DNA of 64,000 bases from Rothia sp. ZJ932 (GTDB taxonomy: Bacteria; Actinomycetota; Actinomycetes; Actinomycetales; Micrococcaceae). Shown here piece by piece: positions 44,680-54,584 of the stretch. Under the pieces are notes generated by a model. The model was not told the DNA's origin, made no database searches, and worked only from the letters and a program-made list of their open reading frames with translations. The number at the start of each line of letters is the position of its first letter. Position 1 is the first letter of the stretch. The translations under genes were made by a program, and so were the position numbers. The stretch covers positions 1 to 64,000 of the forward strand of contig NZ_CP070480.1 of the NCBI RefSeq assembly GCF_016924835.1, in the 5' to 3' direction.

Positions 44680-45213
44680 TTAGTTGACTTCGCTGTGCTC
44701 ACCGAGGGCGTGGAACTTACGGGCATGGTAGACCACGGGCGCCCCGCTAGTGTCGTGACGAATGAAATTCAGTACTTCGGCGGTGAGTAAGATAGCCGGA
44801 CCCGCCTCAATCTTGTCGTGAAAACGAGCACGCAGCACTCGTCCTACTCCTTCAAGCAGGGGCTCGCCGGTGGGCAGCGTCTCCCAGGTGGAAAGATCTG
44901 CGAAGCGAGGGCAGCCGCTGGTCGCGAAGTTTTTGGCGAGCTGAATGTTCTCAGCCGAGAGCAGATGAATCAAAAAGGTGTCAGCTTTCAGCAGTTGCGC
45001 CGCCGAACCGCTGTTGCCTTTGAGCGAGAAGCTCACAATGGGCGGCTCTGCCGATACGGAGTTCACGGATGAGGCAGTGATACCCACCGGGTTGCCCTCA
45101 GCGTCAAGGGCGGTAATAATCGAAACGCCTGCGGGCTGAGCGCCAAACGCCTCTTTGAAAAGGTCGCTTACTGACGCGGTTTCGATGCGTGAGATTTCAG
45201 GTGCCAAAGTCAT
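44680..45213 (-). CDS. Flavin reductase-like protein
   Basis: About 177 residues with the flavin reductase domain: LFKEAFGAQPAGVSIITALD, GITASSVNSVSAEPPIVSFS and FLIHLLSAENIQLAKNFA. Proteins of this family reduce FMN or FAD with NAD(P)H to supply two-component monooxygenases. AGGAG lies six bases before ATG 45213; the ATG just upstream (45216) is also possible. No monooxygenase partner in the neighbourhood. Confidence 0.9.
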   Translation of the reverse strand: MTLAPEISRIETASVSDLFKEAFGAQPAGVSIITALDAEGNPVGITASSVNSVSAEPPIVSFSLKGNSGSAAQLLKADTFLIHLLSAENIQLAKNFATSGCPRFADLSTWETLPTGEPLLEGVGRVLRARFHDKIEAGPAILLTAEVLNFIRHDTSGAPVVYHARKFHALGEHSEVN

Positions 45214-45543
45214 CATCAACTCCTTGTTGCGGCTGCAAATAACGGTGTTACATTCACAAAGACTAGAACCCATTGAGGTGTTAAAGCTAGGTTGTTTCGC
45301 TATATGTTCTTTAAAACCTGTTTATGACTTTATGACGCCAAAACTGTGGGTTCGTTACCAAGTGTGCTCACGAACCGCCGGTTGAGAGGGCATGTACAGG
45401 TTTTTGCGCGCGGACGCGTTTCCTCTGCACGGTCATGTTCTATAACGGGTGTATAACGCACGAGAACCGATAACTAACGCCGATCTGCGACATGCAAAGT
45501 CATCACTTCGATGATTGAACGCCCTCGGTATTAAGCTGAATTT

Positions 45544-46062
45544 ATGACTACTCATGAACCCACCCATCTGGTGGTGATGGGCGTTTCAGGTACGGGCAAA
45601 ACCAGCCTGGCTCTAGCCCTCGCCGAGCAGCTCAATCTCACCTTCGCAGAAGGAGACGATCTGCACCCGAAAGAAAATATTGCAAAAATGAGCGCGGGGA
45701 TTCCCCTCAATGATGAAGACCGCGCGCCCTGGTTGCAACTCATCGCCCGCTGGATGCAAGAAACCGGTGCTACCGGTCAGAACACGATTGTGACCTGCTC
45801 CGCCCTGAAAAGGAAATACCGCGATACCCTGCGCTGTGCTGGTGGGCGCGTCCTCTTTCTTCACCTCGCCGGTGAAAAATCGTTAATCGCCGAGCGTATG
45901 AACGCCCGCAAAAACCACTTCATGCCACCTGCCTTGCTAGATTCGCAGTTCGAAACCCTTGAGCCACTTGAAGCAGATGAAAATGGCATTGTGCTTGATA
46001 TTTCTGGCACCCAGCAAGAGATTATGCAGGACGCGCTTGCCCAGCTCAACAGCCTGCGCTAA
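45544..46062 (+). CDS. gntK: Gluconate kinase
   Basis: A 172-residue P-loop kinase that phosphorylates gluconate to 6-phosphogluconate. The P-loop is GVSGTGKTS near 13, followed by EGDDLHPKENIAKMSAGIPLNDEDR, the GntK signature, and CSALKRKYRD. The gluconate permease follows 50 bp downstream, so the two genes form a gluconate use operon feeding the pentose phosphate pathway. No regulator gene is adjacent. Confidence 0.95.
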   Translation: MTTHEPTHLVVMGVSGTGKTSLALALAEQLNLTFAEGDDLHPKENIAKMSAGIPLNDEDRAPWLQLIARWMQETGATGQNTIVTCSALKRKYRDTLRCAGGRVLFLHLAGEKSLIAERMNARKNHFMPPALLDSQFETLEPLEADENGIVLDISGTQQEIMQDALAQLNSLR

Positions 46063-46112
46063 AGATTTTTGAGGCAGCAACCGCTGCACATAACGAAAGA
46101 AAACACACAGAA

Positions 46113-47516
46113 ATGAAAATTGAAGACTGGTCGCAGACCCTGACCGCGGGTCCGCTCCTTGCGATCGCAGCTGCTGCTATTGCCCTGCTCTTGCTGCTGA
46201 TTATCAAACTCAAACTGCACGCCTTCCCCTCGCTGATTCTGGTGAGCCTACTGACCGCGCTTGCCGCAGGTATTCCTGTGGCGCAGGTGGTGCCGGTGAT
46301 GCTCAACGGCTTCGGCAGCACGCTTGCCTCTGTTGCCCTGCTTGTGGGCCTGGGTGCGATGCTTGGCGTTCTCATTCAGACCTCCGGTGGCGCTCAGGTG
46401 TTGGCTACCAAACTCATCGATGTCTTCGGTGAAAAGCACGCCCCCATTGCGCTGGGCGTTGCATCTATGCTTTTCGGTTTCCCCATTTTCTTCGACGCCG
46501 GTCTTGTAGTGATGCTACCGATTATGTTCTCGGTAGCGCGCTGGGTGGGTGGCTCCATGCTGCTTTACGGTCTGCCCACCGCAGGCGCTTTCTCCGTCAT
46601 GCACGTTTTCGCGCCCCCGCACCCCGGCCCCGTCTCAGCGGCAACCTTCTTCAACGCCAACATGGGCGTCCTACTTTTCGTTGGTCTTATCGTTGCTATG
46701 CTGACTTGGTATTTCGCTGTCTACCTCTTTAGTAAATACATCGGCAAGCGCATTCACCTACCCGTTCCCGCCATCCTCGGTCAAGAAGAAATCCAGACAG
46801 AACCTGCCAATCCGCCCAAATTCTCCACCGTTGTGTTGGTACTGCTACTGCCCATGATCCTCATCTTCATGAACACCGGCCTCAACACCCTGCTTTCCTC
46901 AGGCGTCCTGGCAGAATCCACGGCAGATGAAACCTGGTTCCAGTCCCTGCGTATGCTCGGTGAAACTCCTGTTGCCCTGCTGATTACCACCTTGTACGCC
47001 ATGTACACCCTGGGCACCAAACGTGGCGAACACAAAACCCACCTGCAACACACCATGGAAGGCGCCCTGCCTGCCGTCTGCTCCGTCATTCTTATCACCG
47101 GTGCTGGTGGCATGTTCGGCGGCGTTCTACGCACCTCAGGTATCGGTGCGGCACTGACTGACTCCCTCGGCGGTATCGGCGTTCCCCTGATTCTTGCCGG
47201 GTTCCTTATCTCGGGCATCCTGCGTATCGCTCAGGGGTCAGCAACCGTAGCGCTGACCACTACCGCTGGACTGCTCGCACCCGGTGTTGAAGCAGGTGGA
47301 TACAACCAGCTACAGCTGGCAGCACTTGTGATGGCAGTTGCGGCAGGCTCAATCATTCTGTCTCACTTCAATGATTCCGGCTTCTGGCTCATGAGCCGTT
47401 TTTTCAATATGGACGAAAAAACCACCCTCAAAACCTGGACTGTTATGCAGACCCTCATGGGTGTTTTTGCTTTCATCGTTGCAGTCGTTATTTTCGCGTT
47501 GGCTAGTGCGCTCTAA
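46113..47516 (+). CDS. gntP: Gluconate permease, GntP family
   Basis: A 467-residue GntP-type carrier with about 12-14 membrane helices. Family features are GFPIFFDAGLVVMLPI, FAPPHPGPVSAA and GSATVALTTTAGLLAP. Imports gluconate with protons. The gene is in an operon with gntK and is ended by a terminator built around a GGACGCGTCC core. Confidence 0.94.
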   Translation: MKIEDWSQTLTAGPLLAIAAAAIALLLLLIIKLKLHAFPSLILVSLLTALAAGIPVAQVVPVMLNGFGSTLASVALLVGLGAMLGVLIQTSGGAQVLATKLIDVFGEKHAPIALGVASMLFGFPIFFDAGLVVMLPIMFSVARWVGGSMLLYGLPTAGAFSVMHVFAPPHPGPVSAATFFNANMGVLLFVGLIVAMLTWYFAVYLFSKYIGKRIHLPVPAILGQEEIQTEPANPPKFSTVVLVLLLPMILIFMNTGLNTLLSSGVLAESTADETWFQSLRMLGETPVALLITTLYAMYTLGTKRGEHKTHLQHTMEGALPAVCSVILITGAGGMFGGVLRTSGIGAALTDSLGGIGVPLILAGFLISGILRIAQGSATVALTTTAGLLAPGVEAGGYNQLQLAALVMAVAAGSIILSHFNDSGFWLMSRFFNMDEKTTLKTWTVMQTLMGVFAFIVAVVIFALASAL

Positions 47517-47546
47517 AACCAACGAGTGAAGGCTGTAGCCAGCTAG

Positions 47547-47579
47547 GAAAAAGTGGGTGGACGCGTCCGCCCACTTTTT
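47547..47579. terminator. Bidirectional terminator with GGACGCGTCC core
   Basis: AAAAAGTGGG-GGACG pairs with CGTCC-CCCACTTTTT. The stem centre is the over-represented word in an inverted pair, an arrangement like the uptake-sequence terminators of Neisseria and Haemophilus. Confidence 0.9.
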
Positions 47580-47639
47580 CTATGCTCACAGCGGGTTGGG
47601 TACGTCCCACTCCCCGCCCCTCTTACTTGCCCGACCTCC

Positions 47640-47727
47640 GGTGTGACCACCTTCTGTTCACCTGTGATTGTTCTCTGCCCAAGTGACCGCGTTGGTCGTG
47701 GTCACCTGGGCAGAGCGTGGTCACACC
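47640..47727. repeat. Dispersed palindromic repeat R, copy 3
   Basis: Most complete copy, with terminal inverted repeats GGTGTGACCAC (47640-47650) and GTGGTCACACC (47717-47727), and core stem CTCTGCCC (from 47673) and GTGGTCACCTGGGCAGAG (47698-47715). Confidence 0.92.
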
Positions 47728-47818
47728 TCTAGAAGGAGGGGAAATAATCTGATTTCCCTGTAAAATTGGTATATTTGGATGACCTCTGCCAACTTTAGAC
47801 CGAGAAGGAAAACAACCT

Positions 47819-49861
47819 ATGTGGATCAACGCTTTACTACCTGCTGCGCTGGCACTGGTGGTTGTTTTCGTCCCCGGTCTCATGGTGACCATCGCAGCGC
47901 GACTTAAAGGCTTCGACGCTTTTGCTATCGCCCCGGCAATCTCCGTTGCCGTAGTTGCCGGCAGCGCTATACTCGCTCCTTTCTTCGGCTTTGACTGGGC
48001 ACTGTGGCTGCCCTTCGTGCTCGCCCTTTTTATTGCAGTGCTCGCTGCCTTGGTAGTCTGGGGCTTTGATTCAGTGGGACTGTTGGACGTGCCCTCCCGT
48101 CGTCGACTGAACTCCACCGTGGACGCGACCCCTATGAGCTGGTCGTTCAAGGGGCAGCTCTGGCACTATCTCGCGTGGGCGCTGGCACTTATATTGCTTG
48201 TGCGTAATATGACTAACTCTTTGGGGAACCCCGAGTGGATTTCACAAACCTGGGACAACATCTTCCACCAGAACGCCATTCGATACATCGCTGATCACGG
48301 CAACGGTTCCGCGCTCTTTATCAACAGCATGGTCTCCGCCAATGAAACCCCTGCATTCTACCCGGCAGCCTGGCACGATATTGTTTCACTAGTATTTATG
48401 AACACCGAGGCATCTGTTGCGCTCTCGACCAATGCTGTTGCTTTAGTAGTATCAGCGGTTGTGTGGCCGCTTTCGGCTCTCTATATGTTGCGTAGCATTT
48501 TTCCGCTGGGTCGCTTCGCCCTGATGCTTTCAGCTGTTGCCCTAGCGTCTTTTCCTGCCTACCCCTATCTTCTGGTGTTCTTCGGCGTTCTCTACCCCAA
48601 CCTCTTAGGGTATTCGCTGGTGCCGGTTGGTATTGGCATGATGGCGCAACTCTTCCGCGTTGGTTTGGTGCGTCACCTTGCGACGGTGCAGACGGTGTAC
48701 CTGGGCATTTTCGTCGCCCTAGGTACCGCTATTGCTCACCCCAATGCGGTGATGTCCATGCTGGTTCTAGTGACCCCCATTTTCGCTACCCGCCTGGTGA
48801 TGCAGATAGTTTCCGCGGTGCAAAAGCAAACCCCCGCTTGGGTTGCAGTGTTGCAGGTTTTGGGTCTGCTCGCCCTTTTTACTGTGGTTTACTACCTGTG
48901 GGGAGTGGTACGTCCGCCCAAGGAAGCTGGCGATATGTGGCATCCTTACATGAGCCAGGGTGGAGCTCTGGGTGAGTTGCTGTCTCACCAGGTGCTGTCA
49001 CTGACTAAGCCGCTGTGGTTGGTGAGTGCGCTCTTTGTGGTTGGCGCTTACCTGCTGGTTACCGCCAAAAACCGCCTCTACTGGCTGTTTGGTACCTGGG
49101 TTGTTCTTGCCTATTTCTACATTGCGGTGCGCTCGTTGGATTGGGAGGATGGCCGTTACGATGTGGTGGGCGTCTGGTACCACGATTCCTATAGGGTAGC
49201 TGCGCTGATACCTCTGGTAGTTTTGCCATTTATTGCATACTTGGCACAGCATTTAGCTGAGTGGGCACAGAGAATTTATGCTGGTTGGACTGCGCGCAGG
49301 GTTGCAGCTGAGACTGCCTCGTATCGGGCGGACGTGCGTCTGCGGCTTCTGCCGGCTGCCGGTGTAGTTGCTGTGCTTGTGGTGGGTGGTGCCCTCCAAA
49401 CATCAGCGCCGTTGACGAAATTTATTGACAGTATTTTCTGGCAGTATGCCCCCGAAGATGAGTCACCCCTGCTGGGTCCTGATGAGATCACCATCTTTGA
49501 ACACCTCGATGACTATGTTGAAGAGGACGAAAAGATTGTGGTGCAAGCGTTCAACGGTGGTCCGCTTGCTTACGCCTACACTGGTCGTGAGGTCAGTGCC
49601 TACCATGCCCTGTGGGACATGACGGACGATGAAGCCTACGTTTATCAGAACCTTAATGCCGCCAATGAGGACCCTAAAGTCTGTGAGATTTTAGAGCGCG
49701 AGAACTACCGTTACTACCTGGAATTTGGACACATTGAGGTCAATGAAGCTGACCATTCTGTCTGGTATCCGGGTTTCGAAGAGGTTGTTGAGAATAATGT
49801 GGTTGAAGAGACCTACCGCGCCGGTGGTGCCAAACTCTACAAGATTACTGCCTGCGATTAG
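47819..49861 (+). CDS. Large polytopic membrane protein, DUF6541-like
   Basis: A 680-residue protein with about 14 membrane helices and an extracytoplasmic C-terminal domain (about 540-680). Such proteins accompany glycosyltransferases in actinobacterial surface-glycan loci and look like lipid-linked sugar transferases (GT-C-like). The motif WISQTWDNIFHQNAIRYI with acidic residues lies in the first large loop near 140. AAGGAA precedes ATG. Assignment to DUF6541 is from memory of the family; function is inferred from context. Confidence 0.7.
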   Translation: MWINALLPAALALVVVFVPGLMVTIAARLKGFDAFAIAPAISVAVVAGSAILAPFFGFDWALWLPFVLALFIAVLAALVVWGFDSVGLLDVPSRRRLNSTVDATPMSWSFKGQLWHYLAWALALILLVRNMTNSLGNPEWISQTWDNIFHQNAIRYIADHGNGSALFINSMVSANETPAFYPAAWHDIVSLVFMNTEASVALSTNAVALVVSAVVWPLSALYMLRSIFPLGRFALMLSAVALASFPAYPYLLVFFGVLYPNLLGYSLVPVGIGMMAQLFRVGLVRHLATVQTVYLGIFVALGTAIAHPNAVMSMLVLVTPIFATRLVMQIVSAVQKQTPAWVAVLQVLGLLALFTVVYYLWGVVRPPKEAGDMWHPYMSQGGALGELLSHQVLSLTKPLWLVSALFVVGAYLLVTAKNRLYWLFGTWVVLAYFYIAVRSLDWEDGRYDVVGVWYHDSYRVAALIPLVVLPFIAYLAQHLAEWAQRIYAGWTARRVAAETASYRADVRLRLLPAAGVVAVLVVGGALQTSAPLTKFIDSIFWQYAPEDESPLLGPDEITIFEHLDDYVEEDEKIVVQAFNGGPLAYAYTGREVSAYHALWDMTDDEAYVYQNLNAANEDPKVCEILERENYRYYLEFGHIEVNEADHSVWYPGFEEVVENNVVEETYRAGGAKLYKITACD

Positions 49862-50027
49862 GCTGTCTGGTCTCGTCACGCGTCTTGAAGTATTGGGTCG
49901 GGTACAAGGATTACTGCGTTCAATACCTCACCCCTCCTGCAGAGGTTAGATATGAGCGAACTGCTAAACTGGCAACAATTCTGTGTACTCTGTGGGGGTA
50001 CACTGCCTTGTTTTTGGAGATTGTTTG

Positions 50028-50762
50028 ATGCAAAAATCTGCACCGCACGGTGAGTTGCGCGTACTGGTTATTATGCCTGCGTGGAATGAAGAGGAAACCA
50101 TTGGGCAGACGATTGCTGAGCTGCAGGTAAAGCGTCCTGACTTGGATTTGATCGTTGTCAATGACGGTTCAATTGATCAGACGTCTCAGGTTGCTCAGGC
50201 TGCCGGTGCAAAGGTGATTGAGTTGCCTTACAACATGGGTGTGGGTGCTGCAATGCGTACCGGCTATAAGTATGCCCGCTACAAGAACTACGACGTTGCT
50301 CTACAGATGGACTCCGACGGGCAGCACCTGCCTGAATATATTGAAACTCTTCTAGACGGTTTGCAGCGGGCTGATATTGTGATTGGCTCCCGTTTTGCAG
50401 GGAAAAGTGATTACGAAGTGTCAGGCCCTCGCAAGTGGGCAATGAGCCTGCTGTCGGTTATGTTTACCCAGATTTCTGGTGAGAAATTTACCGATGTCAC
50501 CAGCGGCTTTAAAGCGGCTAACCACAGGGGTATTCAGCAGTACTGCGATTTCTACCCGGCTGAATACTTAGGCGACACTATTGATGCTACGGTGATGGCT
50601 ATTCGCTCTGGATGCAAAGTGGTTCAAGTACCGGTGCAGATGCGAGAGCGGCAGGGCGGCACGCCGTCTTCTGGTCCTATTAAGTCAGCGATTTACCTGG
50701 TACGTTCCTTCTTTGCTTTCGCTATTTCGATGACCCGTCAGAAGACCTCCAGAGAGGGGTAA
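50028..50762 (+). CDS. Glycosyltransferase family 2
   Basis: A 244-residue GT-A enzyme. PAWNEEETIGQ near 16, DGSIDQT near 44, and the metal-binding DSDGQHLP near 95 identify it as a polyprenyl-phosphate-type GT2 (DPM1-like). ATG 50028 with GGAGA upstream is chosen; the longer frame lacks support. GT2 followed by DUF2304 is a common pair in surface-polysaccharide loci. Confidence 0.92.
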   Translation: MQKSAPHGELRVLVIMPAWNEEETIGQTIAELQVKRPDLDLIVVNDGSIDQTSQVAQAAGAKVIELPYNMGVGAAMRTGYKYARYKNYDVALQMDSDGQHLPEYIETLLDGLQRADIVIGSRFAGKSDYEVSGPRKWAMSLLSVMFTQISGEKFTDVTSGFKAANHRGIQQYCDFYPAEYLGDTIDATVMAIRSGCKVVQVPVQMRERQGGTPSSGPIKSAIYLVRSFFAFAISMTRQKTSREG

Positions 50763-50764
50763 TC

Positions 50765-51157
50765 ATGCCGTCTAATATTTTCTTTTTGATTCTTTCCCTT
50801 TTTATTTTCTGTGCTGTACTGATGCTGGTGCGTAGCCAGAAGATGAAAGAGAAATACGCGGCTTTATGGTTGATTATTTCGGCTATTACTATCGTGCTGG
50901 CGCTCTTCCCCTCTCTCTTGTCAGTGGTGACAGGTTTTACCGGCGTCGTTATGCCGGTGAATCTGCTATTTTTACTGGCAATTATCATGCTTATGGGGGT
51001 TTGTATGCACCTTACCCTGGAACTATCAAAGGTTTCTGATGAGGTGCGCACCCTTGCCGAGGAGATCGCGATTTTGAAGGCTGAAACCCTTTCGCGTTCG
51101 GAGACCTCTCGCACACCAGGTATTCCCCTCAGCGGCAGAAAGAAGACTAACCAGTGA
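50765..51157 (+). CDS. DUF2304 membrane protein
   Basis: A 130-residue protein with three membrane helices followed by a charged coiled-coil-like tail (about 85-125). The segment MKEKYAALWLIISAITIVLA is typical of DUF2304, usually encoded just after a GT2 and thought to act with it. Two bases separate it from the GT2, and its stop overlaps the next start. Confidence 0.88.
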   Translation: MPSNIFFLILSLFIFCAVLMLVRSQKMKEKYAALWLIISAITIVLALFPSLLSVVTGFTGVVMPVNLLFLLAIIMLMGVCMHLTLELSKVSDEVRTLAEEIAILKAETLSRSETSRTPGIPLSGRKKTNQ

Positions 51158-52263
51158 AGATTGTTTTTCTGATTAATAACTACCCACCGCGTATTGGTGG
51201 GCTTGAGCAGCACGTGTACTCTCTGGCAACCCGTCTGGTGGGCTTGGGGCATTCGATTAGTGTACTAACTCTGGGTGAACGTACTGAGGTAAACATCGAG
51301 GACGGTATCACCGTTTATCGTTTTAAAGAACTAGTACAGGTAGATGGAGTATTGGGTTTCCCAACCTTAGGTGCTACTGCAGGGCTCTTTTCAGCTCTTA
51401 AAAAAATCAATCCGGATATTATTTCGGTGCATACTCGTTTTTTCACACTCACTTGGCTCGGTGTGCTTTGGAGTAAGCTGCTGAAAATACCCGTGCTGCA
51501 CACTGAACACGGTTCTGGCTTTGTTGTCTCGGGTAGCCCCGTCATTGGTGCCGCTAGCCGCCTGGTTGATTACACCCTCGGACGCGCGTCCTTGCGGGCA
51601 GCCAGCGGAGTGGTATGCGTGTCTGAGCCTTCACAGCGTTTTGTTGAAAAGCTGGCGCAGGTTAGCCCGGCATTGTTCTACAATGTTTCCCCCCTGCCCA
51701 TGCGTTCCTCCGGTGACATAGTGCTGGATCGTAAGCGTCTGGTCTTTTTGGCGCGCGTGGTCGAGGTCAAGGGGTGGCGTGACTTCTTGGACGCGGTTGC
51801 CCTGGTGCGTGCTCAGGATCCTGAGGTTCACGCGGTGGTCTTGGGCGACGGTGCAGACCGCGCCAAAGCGGAATCTTATGCTCGTGAGCTGGGCATCGCA
51901 GAGGCAGTAGACTTCCGCGGGTTCGTTGACCACGCTGAGGTGGCTCGCATTTTGCGGGGCGCTACTTTAGTTAACCCCACCGTGGCAGCTGAGGGTTTTC
52001 AGACCACCATCATTGACGCCTTCGTTTCGCACGCGGGCATCGTCACCTACGATGTTTCAAGCGCGCGCGTCCTTGAACAGCGCGGAGTACCGGTTCGTAT
52101 TGTGACCGAGCGTGGCCCGCAGCAGCTGGCTGAAGCTGTTCGGCAGGAAATAATCACACCGCCCGCCCCCTACAGCGATGACGAAATTAAAAACTGGGGC
52201 TGGGAGCACCAAGCAAAGCTCTATGAAGAATACGCTCAACATATTGTGAACCGGGGTACATAG
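51154..52263 (+). CDS. Glycosyltransferase family 4
   Basis: A 369-residue GT-B enzyme. The N-terminal domain has NNYPPRIGGLEQHVYSLA and the C-terminal domain the PTVAAEGFQTTIIDAF region, corresponding to the family's E-x7-E nucleotide-sugar site. Overlaps the DUF2304 gene by four bases (GTGA). Sugar donor unknown. An inverted GGACGCGCGTCC pair lies at 51580. Confidence 0.92.
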   Translation: MKIVFLINNYPPRIGGLEQHVYSLATRLVGLGHSISVLTLGERTEVNIEDGITVYRFKELVQVDGVLGFPTLGATAGLFSALKKINPDIISVHTRFFTLTWLGVLWSKLLKIPVLHTEHGSGFVVSGSPVIGAASRLVDYTLGRASLRAASGVVCVSEPSQRFVEKLAQVSPALFYNVSPLPMRSSGDIVLDRKRLVFLARVVEVKGWRDFLDAVALVRAQDPEVHAVVLGDGADRAKAESYARELGIAEAVDFRGFVDHAEVARILRGATLVNPTVAAEGFQTTIIDAFVSHAGIVTYDVSSARVLEQRGVPVRIVTERGPQQLAEAVRQEIITPPAPYSDDEIKNWGWEHQAKLYEEYAQHIVNRGT

Positions 52264-52266
52264 TTG

Positions 52267-53124
52267 ATGTCTGCTGAAAAATCTACAGGAAAACTTGCTG
52301 TTTTTGTGCGCAGTGGTGAGCTTAATTGCTGGCTCGACCGGGCTGTTGAGTCTGTCCTGGCAAGTGATTACGCCCTATTGGAGGTTATTGTTCTACTCAA
52401 CGGCCCGAGTATCGGTGTGAGTGTTGATGCTGTTGCGGCGCAAGAAGCAGCACACCCCTGGATGCAGGACGCGCGCGTTAGTACCTACCGCTATGACCGC
52501 TACCTGGGGATGAGCGGCTCTATGATTGAGGCAACCTCTAAAATTTCGGGCGATGTTGAGTTTATGGCGAATGTCGATGGTGATGATTATGTCGCCCCGG
52601 AGAAATTCTCTGCTCAGATTAGTTATCTTCAGGCTCATCCTGATTGCGTACTGGTGGGTACTGGTGCTTACATGATCGATGGGGAAGGTGCTGTTACAGG
52701 TGAGCTGGGGGGCACCCACCGCGATGACGTGCGCTCAAAACTGTACTTGTTCAACCCGTTGCCGCATTCGTCTGTGCTTTACCGCCGTTCAGCTTTTGAG
52801 AAGGTTGGCGGGCATACTCCTGGCTTGTCACAGTGCGAGGATTACGACTTCACCTTGCGCATTGCCTGCCACGGTAAGGTCGCGCAGTTGGCGCAGAAGT
52901 ATGTGTACTACCGGGTGCATCAGTCTAATTTGAGTAAGGGTGCTACTGCTTCTGGGCCGCACATGAAATGTGTGAGTGAAGGACGTCGCGCCCTGGCCCA
53001 TGCAACCGGCACCCCTTCGGTGGTTGCATGCCCTCAACATCTACTCTGGGTGGCAATACAGTATATTCGCACACGCGGGCTTATCAGGCCTTTGCATGAG
53101 TACAGAATCAGAAAGTCCTCCTAG
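52267..53124 (+). CDS. Glycosyltransferase family 2
   Basis: A 285-residue GT2. The variant N-terminus VFVRSGELNCWLDRAVESVL is followed by VDGDDYVAPE near 105 with the metal-binding DxD, and ECDYDFTL-type acceptor region near 194 (SQCEDYDFTL). ATG 52267, three bases after TTG 52264. Works in the same locus; acceptor unknown. Confidence 0.88.
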   Translation: MSAEKSTGKLAVFVRSGELNCWLDRAVESVLASDYALLEVIVLLNGPSIGVSVDAVAAQEAAHPWMQDARVSTYRYDRYLGMSGSMIEATSKISGDVEFMANVDGDDYVAPEKFSAQISYLQAHPDCVLVGTGAYMIDGEGAVTGELGGTHRDDVRSKLYLFNPLPHSSVLYRRSAFEKVGGHTPGLSQCEDYDFTLRIACHGKVAQLAQKYVYYRVHQSNLSKGATASGPHMKCVSEGRRALAHATGTPSVVACPQHLLWVAIQYIRTRGLIRPLHEYRIRKSS

Positions 53125-53176
53125 CTTATTGCGTGTAGTCTTTCCACGACTATTGGCAGATTGAAAGGTTATTGCT

Positions 53177-54198
53177 ATGACGAGCTCTGCGAGTGTTTTG
53201 TCTGTGGTTGTGCCCGCTTATAACGAATAAGAGGGCATTGCTCTTTTCCACACGGACTACCTGTTGCCTGCCCTCGTTGATTGCGAGCCGCTGCTCTCTG
53301 GTAAGGATAAAAATGCTTTTGAGGTTATATACGTTAACGATGGTGGTAGCGATAAAACTTTGGCAACTCTGCAGTCTTTAGCCGATGCGGACGCGCGGGT
53401 AAAGGTTGTGAACCTATCGCGTAACTTTGGCAAAGAGGTTGCTACTACCGCAGGTGTTTCTGCTGCCACCGGTGACGCTGTGGTGATTCTGGATGCCGAT
53501 GGGCAGCATCCGCCCCACTACCTACCCCAGTTCATTGAACGCTGGCGGGGGGGGGGTGCCCAGGTTGTCGTGGGTGTACGCTCAAACCACGGTGGCGGTA
53601 AGCTCAAAACCCTAGGGTCGCACAGGCTTTCTACAAGATTCTGAACTCGATCACTGACAACCCCACCGTGCCCTACTCCACGGATTTCAGGCTGATTGAC
53701 CGAGTGGTCGCCGATGAGTTTTTGCGATTCAGCGAACGCAAGCGTATCGCTCGCGGTCTGATTGACTGGCTCGGGTTCACGCGTGACTACGTGGAGTTTG
53801 AAGCACCTGATCGTCTTGCCGGTGAAGCTACCTACGACATGCAAAAGCTGGTGGGCTTGGCGCTGAACAGTTTTATCACGATGAGCATTAAGCCCCTCTT
53901 CGCTTTCGGGTACATCGGGCTTTTTATTACTCTGGCGGCATTTATTGCCGGATACGCGGTGATAGTGCAACAGTTCCTCCTTGGTGATCCGCTGAGGTGG
54001 AACATCACCGGTTCAGCCATGCTGGGTATTCTGGTGTCGTTCTTGGTGGGCGTCATGCTGATTTCCCAGGGCATTGTGGCTGTGTATATGTCGCACATCT
54101 ACATGCAGGCACAGGGGCGTCCGCTCTTCGTTATTGACCGTTCTACCTCACGCAACCTCGGTGGAAGCGCCAGAGCGGGTGACCCGTGGAATTCCTAG
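53177..54198 (+). pseudogene. gtrB: GtrB-type bactoprenol glycosyltransferase, broken
   Basis: Reads as one GtrB-like protein from ATG 53177 (MTSSASVLSVVVPAYNE) to 54198, but codon 18 is TAA where E is expected (YNE-stop-EGI). A G10 tract at 53547-53556 keeps the frame. A frameshift at about 53620 separates LKTLGS from QAFYKILNS. The second half has TDFRLIDR and two membrane helices, as GtrB does. Restoring both gives a full protein of about 340 residues. The intact gtrA follows. Confidence 0.85.
53547..53556 (+). repeat. G10 homopolymer tract inside the gtrB pseudogene
   Basis: Ten consecutive G. Tracts of this length slip readily and cause phase variation of surface genes in other bacteria. 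Confidence 0.9.
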
Positions 54199-54584
54199 CG
54201 AAAAATAAGACCCTGATGCGCTATGTGGGTGTAGGCGTCACCGGTGTTATTTTTGAACTTCTCATTCTTTACATCGTCAAGAACGTGCTGGACGGCGACA
54301 ATAAGATAGCAGTCACCGCCAGCTACTGGCTGGGTATTATCTTCTCTTTTCTGCTGCAAAAGTTCTTTGCTTTTGAGAATAAAGAAACGGCTACCAAAGT
54401 GGTGGGCGCCCAGGTGCTTTCCTACTCCCTGCTGTTACTGGTGAACTACCTGTTTACTCTCGGGTTTATCGCCCTCTTCGCTGAGATGCTAGGCATTTAT
54501 ATTGCCCGCATGGTGGCGCTGATGATTACAACGGGGTGGAACTTTTTTGTCTACAAGTACTTCGTGTTTAAGAAGGTCAAGTAA
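54186..54584 (+). CDS. gtrA: GtrA family flippase-like membrane protein
   Basis: A 132-residue protein with four membrane helices. GtrA signature segments are LMRYVGVGVTGVIFELL, VTASYWLGIIFSFLLQKFFAF and TTGWNFFVYKYFVF at the end. GtrA proteins are thought to flip polyprenyl-linked sugars made by GtrB. GTG start overlaps the end of the gtrB pseudogene by 13 bases. Its last base overlaps the next gene. Confidence 0.92.
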   Translation: MEFLAKNKTLMRYVGVGVTGVIFELLILYIVKNVLDGDNKIAVTASYWLGIIFSFLLQKFFAFENKETATKVVGAQVLSYSLLLLVNYLFTLGFIALFAEMLGIYIARMVALMITTGWNFFVYKYFVFKKVK

